Origin: Rhizobium deserti
Lineage (GTDB): Bacteria; Pseudomonadota; Alphaproteobacteria; Rhizobiales; Rhizobiaceae
Assembly: GCF_004358025.1 (NCBI RefSeq)
Contig: NZ_SMTL01000001.1
Span: 682,001 to 746,000, forward strand
Length of the DNA: 64,000 nt
Direction of reading: 5' to 3'
Both the position numbers and the translations under genes were made by a program. Below are positions 36,493 through 44,929 of the stretch, one piece after another. The notes below the pieces were generated by a model. It was not told where the DNA came from. It made no database searches and saw only the letters and a list, made by a program, of their open reading frames with translations. Each line of letters opens with the position of its first letter. Within the stretch, counting starts at the first letter, position 1.

Positions 36493-37235
36493 TGGCTCGC
36501 ATGGCGGGAAGCGCTGCACCGAAGCGAGAGGTGGCGGTGCGCGTTGAACGCCTCGTCCGCCGCTTCCACGGCAACGAAGTCCTGCACGGCGTAGACCTGC
36601 AGATCCGGCAGGGCGAGTTTGTCGCCCTCCTCGGCAAGAGCGGCTCTGGCAAGAGCACGATCCTACGTGCCATTGCAGGACTGGACGAGGGCGTCGAGGG
36701 ATCAGGACGGATAACCGTCCCAGACCGACGGTCGGTCCTCTTCCAGGATTCGAGGCTACTTCCCTGGAAAAGCGTCATAGACAACGTAACCCTTGGACTT
36801 GAGGGTCCGCAAGCGCGGGCCGAAGCTCTGAAGGCCCTGGACGAGGTCGAGCTCCAGCACCGGACGGACGTCTGGCCGAAGACCCTATCCGGAGGGGAGC
36901 AGCAACGCGTCGCCCTTGCCCGTTCGCTTGTACGCAACCCGGACCTCATTCTGGCGGACGAGCCGTTCAGTGCTCTCGACGCGCTGACCCGAATCCGCAT
37001 GCAGCGGCTGCTCCTCGATCTCGTGAAGCGTCGCCAACCTGCCGTCCTCTTCGTCACCCATGACGTCGAGGAGGCGCTCCGACTGGCGGACCGGGTGGTG
37101 ATCATCACGGATGGAGTCGTCTCCTATGACGAGCAGGTTGGTGACGCAAGGTTATCTCCTGTTCGCTTTGACGAACGCCGGACCGAGATCTTGGGCCATC
37201 TCGGCGTAACCGACCATTACAATCACCATCATTGA
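36483..37235 (+). CDS. ABC importer ATPase, SsuB type
   Basis: ATPase of 250 residues. Walker A is GKSGSGKSTILRAIAG, signature LSGGEQQRVALARSL, Walker B LILADEPFSALD and the switch LFVTHDVEEALRLAD. It starts at the ATG of 36483, overlapping the permease stop by 10 bases. The family handles aliphatic sulfonates, taurine and nitrate; its place after a monooxygenase gene matches the ssu order of sulfonate utilisation. Confidence 0.92.
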   Translation: MAVVARMAGSAAPKREVAVRVERLVRRFHGNEVLHGVDLQIRQGEFVALLGKSGSGKSTILRAIAGLDEGVEGSGRITVPDRRSVLFQDSRLLPWKSVIDNVTLGLEGPQARAEALKALDEVELQHRTDVWPKTLSGGEQQRVALARSLVRNPDLILADEPFSALDALTRIRMQRLLLDLVKRRQPAVLFVTHDVEEALRLADRVVIITDGVVSYDEQVGDARLSPVRFDERRTEILGHLGVTDHYNHHH

Positions 37236-37245
37236 AAGGCGTCTT

Positions 37246-38283
37246 ATGCGCAGAAAACTTGCAGCAGCCAAGGCCGGCGTCGCCGCCCTCCTCTCCTTCT
37301 TCGTCGTCAGTGGCGCTATCGCTCAGGATGGGTCGCTTCCGACGAGAGTGCCGTCAGGTACCAAGATCGTGCTTGCTGACGACGCCAACAACGCGGCGAG
37401 CCTCCTGAAGCTGTCAGGCGAGTACGACAAGCTTGCAGCCGACGTGGGCTTTGCCAACTTCACGAGCGGCCCGCTACGTCTCGAGGCAATCCGCGCGGGC
37501 GCGGCGCAGGTCGGGGCGGTCGGAGACGTGCCGCCGATCCTGGCACATTTCTCCAATGCCGACGTCGTCATCGTCGGCGTCGTGGTCACGGAAGGCCCGA
37601 CCACCATCATCGCCACGGCGCCCGATAGCGGCATCAACGAATTGAAGGACCTTAGGGGCAAGAAGGTCGGTGTCAATCCAGGCACCGCTCAGCAGGCGAT
37701 CGTCTTTCGCGACCTGAAGGCGGCCGGACTGAAGCCGGACGACATCAAGCCCATCAACCTGGGGCTAGCCGAGTTCGCCGACGCTCTGCGCTCCGGTCAG
37801 ATCGACGCTGCAGTTCTCAAGCAGCCGGATCGGGCGAGGTATCTGAAGTCAGTTGCCGGCACGGGCGCAAAGGAGATCGACAATGGCGGCGAGGCTAACA
37901 AGAACCTGAAGATCCTCTACGCGAGCAAGATCGCGCTCGATGATCCGGCACAGGCGGCCGCGATCCGCGACCTCGTCGTGCACTGGTATCGCGCTTCGCT
38001 CTGGAAGAACGATCACCAGGACGTCTGGAAAGCGGAATACCTGATCAAGGACCAGCGCCTCAGTTCTGAAGACGCGGACAGCGTCGTGAAAACGGAAAAG
38101 CGGTCGTACATCCCGGACTGGAAGAGCGAAACCATTCCGCGCCAGCAGGAGACGATCGACATTCTGCAGGCAGCGGGCAGCTTCAAGGGCAAGACGCTCA
38201 AGGCAGAAGACGAGTTCGATCTGCGCTTCGACGGACTGAGCAACAAGAGCAAGACCGCGGCAGAACTTCACGCGGGCGGCTGA
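37246..38283 (+). CDS. ABC importer sulfonate-type binding protein
   Basis: Periplasmic receptor of 345 residues. Signal peptide up to about residue 26 (LLSFFVVSGAIAQDG), then LPTRVPSGTKIVLADDANN, and the SsuA/TauA-like segments GPLRLEAIRAGAAQVGAVGDVPP, which places the ligand anion, and DLRGKKVGVNPGTAQQ. It starts 10 bases after the ATPase. Sulfonates are the most likely ligands by family; sulfate esters or sulfones are alternatives. Confidence 0.9.
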   Translation: MRRKLAAAKAGVAALLSFFVVSGAIAQDGSLPTRVPSGTKIVLADDANNAASLLKLSGEYDKLAADVGFANFTSGPLRLEAIRAGAAQVGAVGDVPPILAHFSNADVVIVGVVVTEGPTTIIATAPDSGINELKDLRGKKVGVNPGTAQQAIVFRDLKAAGLKPDDIKPINLGLAEFADALRSGQIDAAVLKQPDRARYLKSVAGTGAKEIDNGGEANKNLKILYASKIALDDPAQAAAIRDLVVHWYRASLWKNDHQDVWKAEYLIKDQRLSSEDADSVVKTEKRSYIPDWKSETIPRQQETIDILQAAGSFKGKTLKAEDEFDLRFDGLSNKSKTAAELHAGG

Positions 38284-38318
38284 AACGGGCGGGACGTGAT
38301 CTCTTATCTGGTGCGGGG

Positions 38319-39884
38319 ATGATGAATACTTCAGATGTACGATTGGATACGGATGTCCTGGTGGTCGGGGGCGGCCCGGCCGGATGCTGGGCAGCATGGA
38401 ACGCAGCCGCGAACGGCGCGAGCGTCGTTTTGATCGAAAAGGGCTATGTCGGGACAAGCGGTGCGACGGCGGCCGGCAACACCACCACGATCTACACACG
38501 CCGAGGCACGACCGAGCGTGCGGCGACCGTTGCCCAGCGTGTCAGGCTCGGACACGGCTTCACAGAGCCCGAGCGTGTGGAACGGGTGCTCGACCGGACT
38601 CTCCACAATCTCGATCTCCTCGCCGAGTGGGGTTATGATTTTCCCACTTACGAGGACGGCCGTCCATACCGCGGCATGCTTCGGGGACCCGACTACCTGC
38701 GCTTCATGCGTCAGAAGCTCATCAAGGCACGGGTCAAGGTCATCGACCATTGTCCCGTGGAGGAGCTTCTCGTCTCCGAAGGAATGGCTGCCGGAGCGAT
38801 CGCCCGCAGCAGACGCACAGGCGAAGCACTTTATATCAGCGCAGGCGCCGTCGTGATCGCGACCGGCGGCTGCGCTTTTATGAGCGGAGCACTCGGCACC
38901 AACAACCTGACCGGAGACGGCTACCTGATCGCCGCAGAAGCCGGCGCCGTCCTCTCCGGGATGGAGTTTTCGGCCCAGTATGGCATCTCGCCCGCCTACT
39001 CCAGCGTCACCAAAGGCGTCGTCTATTTCTGGGGCACGTTCAGCGACGAGGCGGGCAATGTCCTCACAGCCCCCGGCGACCGTCAGAGCGTGGTGGCGAG
39101 CGAACTGATCAAAGGCCCGGTCTACGCCATCCTTGACAAGGCGTCCCCCCGCCTTCAGGAGGGATTCCGCAAGGGCCAGCCGAACATCTTCGTTCCCTTC
39201 GACAGGATGGGTATCGACCCGTTCACCCAGCGCTTCCCCATCACGCTGCGCCACGAGGGAACCGTGAGAGGCACTGGCGGGCTCAAGATCGACAACCGCG
39301 CAGGAACGACCGTTCCCGGCCTCTTCGCTGCGGGAGACGCCGCGACCCGGCAGGCGATGTTTGGAGCCTCGACCGGAGGCGGAGGGCCCAACTCGAGCTG
39401 GGCCATGGCAACGGGCTCCTGGGCAGGCGAGGACGCGGTAAGATTCGTCAGATCCCTCGGAAAGAACTGGCGTTCCAGGAGCGTCAGGACGGCGGCCGAA
39501 CGCCCGCCCACCAGGCCGTCAGGCGCGAGTACTGACATCGAGGCGGTTCTCGATATTGTCAAACAGCAGATGCTTCCCCTCGATAAGGGGTACTTCCGAA
39601 ACCAGAAGAGTCTCTCCGACACGGAGCACCTGCTGTCCGATCTCTGGCATGACGAAAGCTGGCGGACCGGGCGTGCATCCAAGGTCCGCGAAGCAGAAGC
39701 CCTGATCGCGACGTCAAGGTGGGCGACAGCGAGCGCACTGCTGCGAAAGGAAAGCCGCGGCCTCCAGCGGCGGACCGATTTCCCCGACGCCAATCCGGTC
39801 TTGTCGCGCACCATTGATACCGGCGGCACCGACCTCATCTGGACGTCCTTCCACAACCGAGCGCAGGCGAGTGCAGCATCATGA
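38319..39884 (+). CDS. FAD flavoprotein, fumarate-reductase/AprA-like
   Basis: Predicted two-domain flavoprotein of 521 residues. The FAD-binding GGGPAG (residues 17-22) and LIEKGYVGTSGATAAGN (about 38-54) belong to the succinate dehydrogenase/fumarate reductase/adenylylsulfate reductase alpha family; the SGA-x-A segment resembles AprA, not the covalent-FAD His motif of Sdh/Frd. A capping domain follows, and GLFAAGDAATRQAMFGAST closes the FAD site. The next gene, overlapping by 4 bases (ATGA), is a two-cluster ferredoxin, so the pair resembles AprAB. It is shorter than dissimilatory AprA (about 620-660 residues). Its place between two sulfonate importers suggests a redox step on an organosulfur compound or sulfite; this is inference. 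Confidence 0.82.
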   Translation: MMNTSDVRLDTDVLVVGGGPAGCWAAWNAAANGASVVLIEKGYVGTSGATAAGNTTTIYTRRGTTERAATVAQRVRLGHGFTEPERVERVLDRTLHNLDLLAEWGYDFPTYEDGRPYRGMLRGPDYLRFMRQKLIKARVKVIDHCPVEELLVSEGMAAGAIARSRRTGEALYISAGAVVIATGGCAFMSGALGTNNLTGDGYLIAAEAGAVLSGMEFSAQYGISPAYSSVTKGVVYFWGTFSDEAGNVLTAPGDRQSVVASELIKGPVYAILDKASPRLQEGFRKGQPNIFVPFDRMGIDPFTQRFPITLRHEGTVRGTGGLKIDNRAGTTVPGLFAAGDAATRQAMFGASTGGGGPNSSWAMATGSWAGEDAVRFVRSLGKNWRSRSVRTAAERPPTRPSGASTDIEAVLDIVKQQMLPLDKGYFRNQKSLSDTEHLLSDLWHDESWRTGRASKVREAEALIATSRWATASALLRKESRGLQRRTDFPDANPVLSRTIDTGGTDLIWTSFHNRAQASAAS

Positions 39885-40219
39885 TCGAAATCGTCAGCGT
39901 GGACCGCTGCATCAAGTGCGACCTCTGCGTCGACGCGTGTCCTGACAACGTCTTCGACGCAGTTCCGAATGCAGCACCTGTGATCGCACGGCAGGACGAC
40001 TGCCAGACCTGCTTCCTTTGCGAACTCTTCTGCCCCACCGACGCGCTTTACGTGTCGCCGCTGTCCGAGACGATCGAAGGGTCGACGGAGCAGGATCTGC
40101 TCGCCCGCGGCATCTTTGGAAGCTTCCGCCGCGAGATGGGCTGGCAGAACGCCAAGCCGCGCGGGACCGCTGGCGACTTGAGCTACCGGATCTTCGAGAC
40201 CGGCACGATCACACCCTGA
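39881..40219 (+). CDS. 8-Cys ferredoxin-like electron-transfer subunit, AprB-like
   Basis: A 112-residue protein with two [4Fe-4S] motifs: Cys10, 13, 16 and 20 (CIKCDLCVDACP) and Cys41, 44, 47 and 51 (CQTCFLCELFCP). The remaining 60 residues form a C-terminal extension (GIFGSFRREMGWQNAKP) without further cysteines, which may embrace the partner flavoprotein as the AprB tail does. The start overlaps the flavoprotein stop, so equimolar synthesis is likely. It would pass electrons to or from the FAD of the partner. Confidence 0.88.
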   Translation: MIEIVSVDRCIKCDLCVDACPDNVFDAVPNAAPVIARQDDCQTCFLCELFCPTDALYVSPLSETIEGSTEQDLLARGIFGSFRREMGWQNAKPRGTAGDLSYRIFETGTITP

Positions 40220-40232
40220 ACCGGAGAGACTG

Positions 40233-41288
40233 ATGAAACGACTTCTTTCAAACCTGCTGCTTGCCGCGGCTGTGGTGCTCGGCGCGCACTCTTCCTATGC
40301 GGAGGACGCCCCCGCTACCATACGCTTCGGAGACGTAGGCTTCGGCTTCGGCACGCCATTTGGCGTCGGGCTGCAGGCGATCGCCGACGCCAAGGGATTC
40401 ATAGCCGACGAGTTCAGGGGCACGCCGACGAAGCTGGAGTTCACCTACTTCACCGGAACCGGCCCGGCAATCAACGAAGCCCTGTCCAATGGCCAGCTCG
40501 ACTTCGCCTCCTACGGCGCCGTGCCGAACATCATCGGCAAGGCCAACGGTCTCGATACCGTCATTCTTGCATCCTACGGCGGAACGACGATCTTCGGAGC
40601 CGCGCGGCCGGACCTCAACATCAAGTCGATCGCCGACCTCAAGGGCAGGAAGGTCGCGATCCAGAAGGCGACGATCATCCACTGGGGCCTGATCACCGCA
40701 CTGAAGAACGCCGGGCTTTCGGAGAAGGACGTTACGATCGTCGATCTGAAGAATGCCGATCAGCTCGCCGCGATTGCTGCCAAGAGCGTCGATGCCGTGT
40801 TCGGAGCGGACTTCCTTCTGCCGCTGGAAGACAAGGGCGTCGCCAAGATCTTCTACAAGTCGTCGGAAGCGGGCGCTTCGGGCGACGGCTTCGGCGCCTT
40901 CCTCGTCACCGACAAGTTCCGCAAGGCTTTCCCGGAAGCGACCCAAAAGGTTGTGAACGGGTTCGTGAAGGCGGCGCAGTGGCTGGCGGACGACAAGAAC
41001 AGAGACGAGGCCTTCAGGATCTGGTCGCGCGCCGGATCGCCGGTCGAGATCATCGCCAGGTCAAACTCCGGAAGCACGCTGGGACAGAAGTACAACCCGC
41101 GCCTCGACGACTTCTTCGTCGCACGGTATCGGAGTGGCATCGCGTTCGACCGGGAGCAGAAGCTGATCCGCCGCGACGTCGATCTCGACCAATGGGTGGA
41201 CCGCACCTATGTCGACAACGCTGTGAAGTCGCTGAACCTGCAGTCGCTGTGGCCCGACCGGTCCGCGGCAGGCGTCCTTCAGAACTGA
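40233..41288 (+). CDS. Second ABC importer binding protein, SsuA/TauA type
   Basis: Periplasmic receptor of 351 residues with a signal peptide ending GAHSSYAEDA. Family segments are VGFGFGTPFGVGLQAIADAKG, EALSNGQLDFASYGAVPNIIG and DLKGRKVAIQKATIIHWGL, typical of sulfonate/taurine receptors. GGAGAG precedes the ATG. It is distinct in sequence from the other receptor in the cluster, so the two importers probably recognise different ligands or different forms of one compound. Confidence 0.9.
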   Translation: MKRLLSNLLLAAAVVLGAHSSYAEDAPATIRFGDVGFGFGTPFGVGLQAIADAKGFIADEFRGTPTKLEFTYFTGTGPAINEALSNGQLDFASYGAVPNIIGKANGLDTVILASYGGTTIFGAARPDLNIKSIADLKGRKVAIQKATIIHWGLITALKNAGLSEKDVTIVDLKNADQLAAIAAKSVDAVFGADFLLPLEDKGVAKIFYKSSEAGASGDGFGAFLVTDKFRKAFPEATQKVVNGFVKAAQWLADDKNRDEAFRIWSRAGSPVEIIARSNSGSTLGQKYNPRLDDFFVARYRSGIAFDREQKLIRRDVDLDQWVDRTYVDNAVKSLNLQSLWPDRSAAGVLQN

Positions 41289-41299
41289 GGGGCGATATC

Positions 41300-42133
41300 A
41301 TGACAACGTTCGGAGCCGAAGAGAGCTTTCGTGTCGAGCGCGCGGCTCCGGACGTGCAGTTATGGAAGGTAAGGTCGCTTGCTCTCAGACTGGTACTCCC
41401 GCTGGCCTTGCCAACCGGAATACTGGCGCTCTGGTGGGCTGCGTCGGTCAACGGCTGGGTATCGCCACAGGTCCTGCCGCAGCCTGACTGGGTGTTGCAG
41501 ACCTTTCTCGATCTGCTGGAAAGCGGCGACATAGCCGCTGCCGCCGCCGTCAGCTTCCGGCGGATTGCGGAAGGCTTCCTGATTGGCGCCTCGCTCGGCT
41601 TTCTGTTCGGGCTGCTGATCGGCAAGTCGGAAACGGCGGACGCCTATCTGGGACCGACCTTCCGGGCGCTCGCAGCCGTTCCTTCCATAGGCTGGCTGCC
41701 CATTCTCATCCTTCTTCTGGGCATCGAGGAGAGCCTGAAGATCGTGATCCTCGCGAAGGCCTGCTTCGTGCCGATGGCCATCAGCACTGCGGAGGGCGCA
41801 CGAACGGTCCCAAAAGGACTGACGGAGGTCGCGGACATCCTCAAGCTCAGGGCCCGGACGCGCTTCTTCAAGCTGACCTTGCCCTCGATGGTGCCCTTCA
41901 TCGCGAGCGGGATCCGGCTCTCTCTCAGCCAGGCCTTCGTCTCTCTGATTGTCGTGGAGATGCTCGCCGGCACAGATGGGCTGGGTTACATGATGGTCTG
42001 GGGCCGTACCCTGTTCCAGCTCGACATCGTGATCATTGGCATGGTCGTCGTTGGTGTCGTCGGCTTCCTTCTGGACTGGCTCCTGAAGCAGGCCGAATCC
42101 TTCGTCCGGAGAGGGAGCGGCGCAGATGCCTGA
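41300..42133 (+). CDS. Second ABC importer permease A, SsuC type
   Basis: Permease of 277 residues with about six spans. The start at 41300 (MTTFGAEESFRV) has GAGGGGCG in front; a longer open frame overlaps the binding-protein gene and is rejected. The transport domain shows AVPSIGWLPILILLLGIEESLK and the EAA-like loop VADILKLRARTRFFKLTLPS, with LPSMVPFIASGIRLS. Its end overlaps the second permease by 8 bases. Confidence 0.9.
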   Translation: MTTFGAEESFRVERAAPDVQLWKVRSLALRLVLPLALPTGILALWWAASVNGWVSPQVLPQPDWVLQTFLDLLESGDIAAAAAVSFRRIAEGFLIGASLGFLFGLLIGKSETADAYLGPTFRALAAVPSIGWLPILILLLGIEESLKIVILAKACFVPMAISTAEGARTVPKGLTEVADILKLRARTRFFKLTLPSMVPFIASGIRLSLSQAFVSLIVVEMLAGTDGLGYMMVWGRTLFQLDIVIIGMVVVGVVGFLLDWLLKQAESFVRRGSGADA

Positions 42134-42902
42134 GCGTCTGCATACCCCTCGGAGGCTCCCACTCGGCGCAGTCCTGCCGCTGGCGGCGACAGGCGCCTGG
42201 GCGGCTGCGTCTATGACCGGCATGCTGTCAGGACCGATGGCCGTCAGCCCCCTGGAGGTGCTGACGACGCCCTTCCTCGACGCGTCGGGCCGGGAGCTCT
42301 GGCTGTCGCTTCTGGCGACCATGCTGCGGGTCCTTGTTGGCGGAGCGATCGGCGGGATCGTCGGGCTGATGCTTGGCTATGCCGCGGGAATGTACCGCGT
42401 CGCGTCGCTCGGCCTTGCTCCGACCGTCCATACCATCAGGCAGGTCGCCCTGTTCGCATGGATACCGCTGTTGACTGCATGGTTTGGCAATGGCGAAGGT
42501 ACCAAGCTGGTGTTCATCGGGCTATCGACATTCTTTCCCCTCTTTCTGGCGACCGAGCAGGGCGTCCGAGGCACTCCGGAAAAGCTCGTCGACGTGGCTC
42601 GCACGCTGAAGTTGAAGCGCTGGACGCGGGTCTCGAAGCTTTATCTGCCTGCGGCTCTGCCGAGCATCTATGTCGGCCTTCAGATCGCGGTGCTGTCCGC
42701 GTGGATCGGAACCATCGGCGCGGAATACGCGATCGGCAACGGACGAGGTTTGGGAAGCTACATTGCCAGCGCTCGCGACCAGTTCCGGATGGACATCGTC
42801 CTTGTCGGCGTCTTCGCGCTTGCGGGCGGCGGCGTGCTCCTCACGACGGCCGTGCGGTCGCTCACTGCACAACTTTCTCCATGGGCACAGGATCAGTCAT
42901 GA
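42126..42902 (+). CDS. Second ABC importer permease B, SsuC type
   Basis: Permease of 258 residues paired with permease A, so this importer probably uses a heterodimeric channel, unlike the first one. Segments TIRQVALFAWIPLLTAWFGNGE and VARTLKLKRWTRVSKLYLPAALP (in part) are the conserved permease loop and span. Its TGA overlaps the ATG of the ATPase (ATGA at 42899-42902). Confidence 0.9.
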   Translation: MPERLHTPRRLPLGAVLPLAATGAWAAASMTGMLSGPMAVSPLEVLTTPFLDASGRELWLSLLATMLRVLVGGAIGGIVGLMLGYAAGMYRVASLGLAPTVHTIRQVALFAWIPLLTAWFGNGEGTKLVFIGLSTFFPLFLATEQGVRGTPEKLVDVARTLKLKRWTRVSKLYLPAALPSIYVGLQIAVLSAWIGTIGAEYAIGNGRGLGSYIASARDQFRMDIVLVGVFALAGGGVLLTTAVRSLTAQLSPWAQDQS

Positions 42903-43654
42903 CCGCTCTCGCCATCGAACATGTCAGCAAGTCCTATGCCTTGAACGGCGTTCAGCGCCCTGTGCTCAATGATATCAGCTTCGACGTTGCGCCCAACGAG
43001 ATCGTCTCCATCGTCGGCGCATCCGGCTGCGGCAAGTCGACATTGCTCAGGCTGATAGTCGGACTCGACGAAGACTACCGAGGTTCGATCATCCAAGGCG
43101 GCGTGAGCGATACGAAAGCGGCCAAGGTCGGCATGGTCTTCCAAGATCACCGGCTCTATCCCTGGCTCACGGTCGGCGCGAACGTCGATCTCGCTTTTGA
43201 CGCCTCCAACCTCCGGAAACCCGAGCGTCTTGCGCGGGTTCACCACTACCTGCAGCTTGTCGGCCTCTCCGACTATGAAAAAGCATACCCAAAGCAGCTA
43301 TCCGGCGGGATGGCGCAGAGAGCGGCGATCGCGAGGGCGCTGGCCCAGGAACCTGACATCCTGCTGATGGACGAACCCTTCGGTGCGCTGGACTCAATCC
43401 TCCGCATGCGACTGCAGGACGAACTGCTCTCCATATGGGAGAAGAACCGGGTCTCGATCGTCATCGTCACCCACGACGTGGAAGAGGCTCTTTACCTCGG
43501 AAACCGCGTGATCGTCATGGAACCCGATCCAGGTCGTATCCGCGACGTCTTCGAGATAGAGCTGGCTCGCCCACGTGACCGGGCCGACCCAAGACTTGCC
43601 GCTCTCAAGCAACGGTGTCTCGCCACCTTGGTGGGGAGAGAGGCCCTATCCTGA
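42899..43654 (+). CDS. Second ABC importer ATPase, SsuB/TauB type
   Basis: ATPase of 251 residues. Walker A GASGCGKSTLLRLIVG, signature LSGGMAQRAAIARAL, Walker B ILLMDEPFGALDS and switch VIVTHDVEEALYLGN. It completes the second importer and ends the organosulfur cluster; no terminator is visible and decayed sequence follows. Confidence 0.92.
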   Translation: MTALAIEHVSKSYALNGVQRPVLNDISFDVAPNEIVSIVGASGCGKSTLLRLIVGLDEDYRGSIIQGGVSDTKAAKVGMVFQDHRLYPWLTVGANVDLAFDASNLRKPERLARVHHYLQLVGLSDYEKAYPKQLSGGMAQRAAIARALAQEPDILLMDEPFGALDSILRMRLQDELLSIWEKNRVSIVIVTHDVEEALYLGNRVIVMEPDPGRIRDVFEIELARPRDRADPRLAALKQRCLATLVGREALS

Positions 43655-43934
43655 ACGAACACGGTTCGCTTGCTCCGTTTCAGGGGCAGCGTCCGTTCTA
43701 AGCTGCGCAAGATCTACCGCTCGCCTGAACTAGGCAAGCCGTTCGACGGCTCGTCTACGTCCTGCGGTCCGGCCGGCGCCTGTTCCGTGCGCGTTGGTGG
43801 GGATACGCCGCTGTTTCAATCGGAGGGCAATCTTCTGGCTCTTTCCGCCGACGCCGCGTGCTGCTGCTCGGCCTCGCTCCAGTGCCGTTCGTGCCGCCCT
43901 CTAACCGCCTCTCGTCCCCCATTTCCGATATGCG
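43655..43934. other. Non-coding stretch after the organosulfur cluster
   Basis: About 280 bases without a credible gene on either strand. The open frames there are short, Arg/Ser/Cys-rich and overlap each other. I take it as decayed sequence at the boundary with the next module. Confidence 0.4.
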
Positions 43935-44372
43935 TTGTCGCGGATCCTGCCGTCGTCCATGATGTCCTTTGTGACACGGGCCGCAGGATTCCTGCCTTTC
44001 CTCGCCGATGGCAGCATGGACGTCCTGCAGCCCGACATCGCCATCTGCGGCGGCCTGACAGGAGTGCCTCAAGTTGCCGCGCAGGCTGCGATTTACAACC
44101 GGCCTGTCATCCCGCACGTTTGGGGCAGCACAGTCAACTTCCATGCAGCCCTGCATCTCGCGGCGACGCTGCCGCCTCATCGTGCCGGAGGCGCCGAGCC
44201 TTACCCCCACATCGAGTTCGACGTGGGCCCGCATCCGCTGCTCGACCTCGCTCGCCCGGTGCTGGACGAGCACGGTTGCGTTGCAGTCCCTGCAGGGACA
44301 GGGCTGGGAATCGATCTGGCGGCGGCAGCACAGGAGCCCTATGCGATCGATCGGAAGGTGATCACTTCCTAG
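43935..44372 (+). pseudogene. 3' fragment of an enolase-superfamily (mandelate racemase-like) gene
   Basis: The frame gives 145 residues whose part from about FLADGSMDVLQPDIAICGGLTG onward (in part) matches the C-terminal end of the mandelate racemase/muconate-lactonising barrel: DVLQPDIAICGGLTGV, PHVWGSTVNFHAALHLAAT and a final AIDRK. The metal-binding Asp/Glu/Glu and the catalytic Lys motifs that precede this region in intact proteins (usually 230 or more residues upstream) are missing. The first 20 residues are unlike the family. It is therefore a truncated remnant, probably inactive. Confidence 0.75.
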
Positions 44373-44507
44373 ATGCTCGACGAGGACGAACCGGATCGAG
44401 CCGATGTACTGGTGCACTGGTTTAGCGCGGGCGCTGGACGATACGTAATTTTTGCGGGGGCTAACTCCTATCCGCAGCGCCGCCCTATCCCGCCCCGCCG
44501 CGCGGCC

Positions 44508-44849
44508 CTATCCCGGCGAACGGCGCAGGCCCCGAAAGCGATCGATCAGGACCTCAACGCCCACTTCACTCACCAGATTCATCATCCTGTAGCCGCGCCG
44601 CCCTTCGAACATGGCAGGAAGGAGATCGGCTGACACCAACTTGACTTCTGACCGTGGAACAACCCGAAGAAAAGTGCTCGCTCCCCTTCTCGCCACGTCC
44701 AGCCCCAATGCGCGCAGCACGTCCGCGCCCGAGAACCATCGCCGCCCCTTCAGAACGATGTGTCTAACCGGTGATCCGTTGCATTCGGTGGCGACCACGC
44801 GGACGTCCTTAGGGACAGATTGCGCCCCGTCAGATAGACGGCCAGCCAT
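44508..44849 (-). CDS. Bro-N (prophage antirepressor-like) domain protein
   Basis: A 113-residue protein (ATG at 44849) dominated by a Bro-N-like domain: SPVRHIVLKGRRWFSGADVLRALGL, and MMNLVSEVGVEVLIDRF at the end, given in part. Bro-N domains occur in phage antirepressors and in mobile elements, usually followed by a C-terminal effector domain that is absent here. The frame is open up to a TTG at 44879, and another frame just upstream offers a better ribosome binding site (GAGAGAATCC, ATG near 44890, MSNMFASHESG), so the N-terminus may be frameshifted. It sits alone between an enolase fragment and an efflux operon. Confidence 0.6.
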   Translation of the reverse strand: MAGRLSDGAQSVPKDVRVVATECNGSPVRHIVLKGRRWFSGADVLRALGLDVARRGASTFLRVVPRSEVKLVSADLLPAMFEGRRGYRMMNLVSEVGVEVLIDRFRGLRRSPG

Positions 44850-44929
44850 CTGCGCGAGCCCCGCTCTCGTGGCTAGCAAACATGTTGCTCATGGATTCTC
44901 TCTCAAGCCTTGATGCTCCTGACTCACGC

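Noticed and set aside
40979..42133. A 384-codon reading of the second importer's permease A
   Set aside because: The first 107 codons overlap the binding-protein gene in another frame and are Arg-rich; ATG 41300 has a ribosome binding site and a normal N-terminus.
41360..42322. Long minus-strand frames across the permease genes
   Set aside because: Glu/Arg/Gln-rich shadow translations of hydrophobic proteins on the plus strand.
44461..44520. Short CCCTATCCCG direct repeat, possible mobile-element end
   Set aside because: Only two copies of about 10 bases, no transposase nearby; not enough for a repeat or attachment site call.
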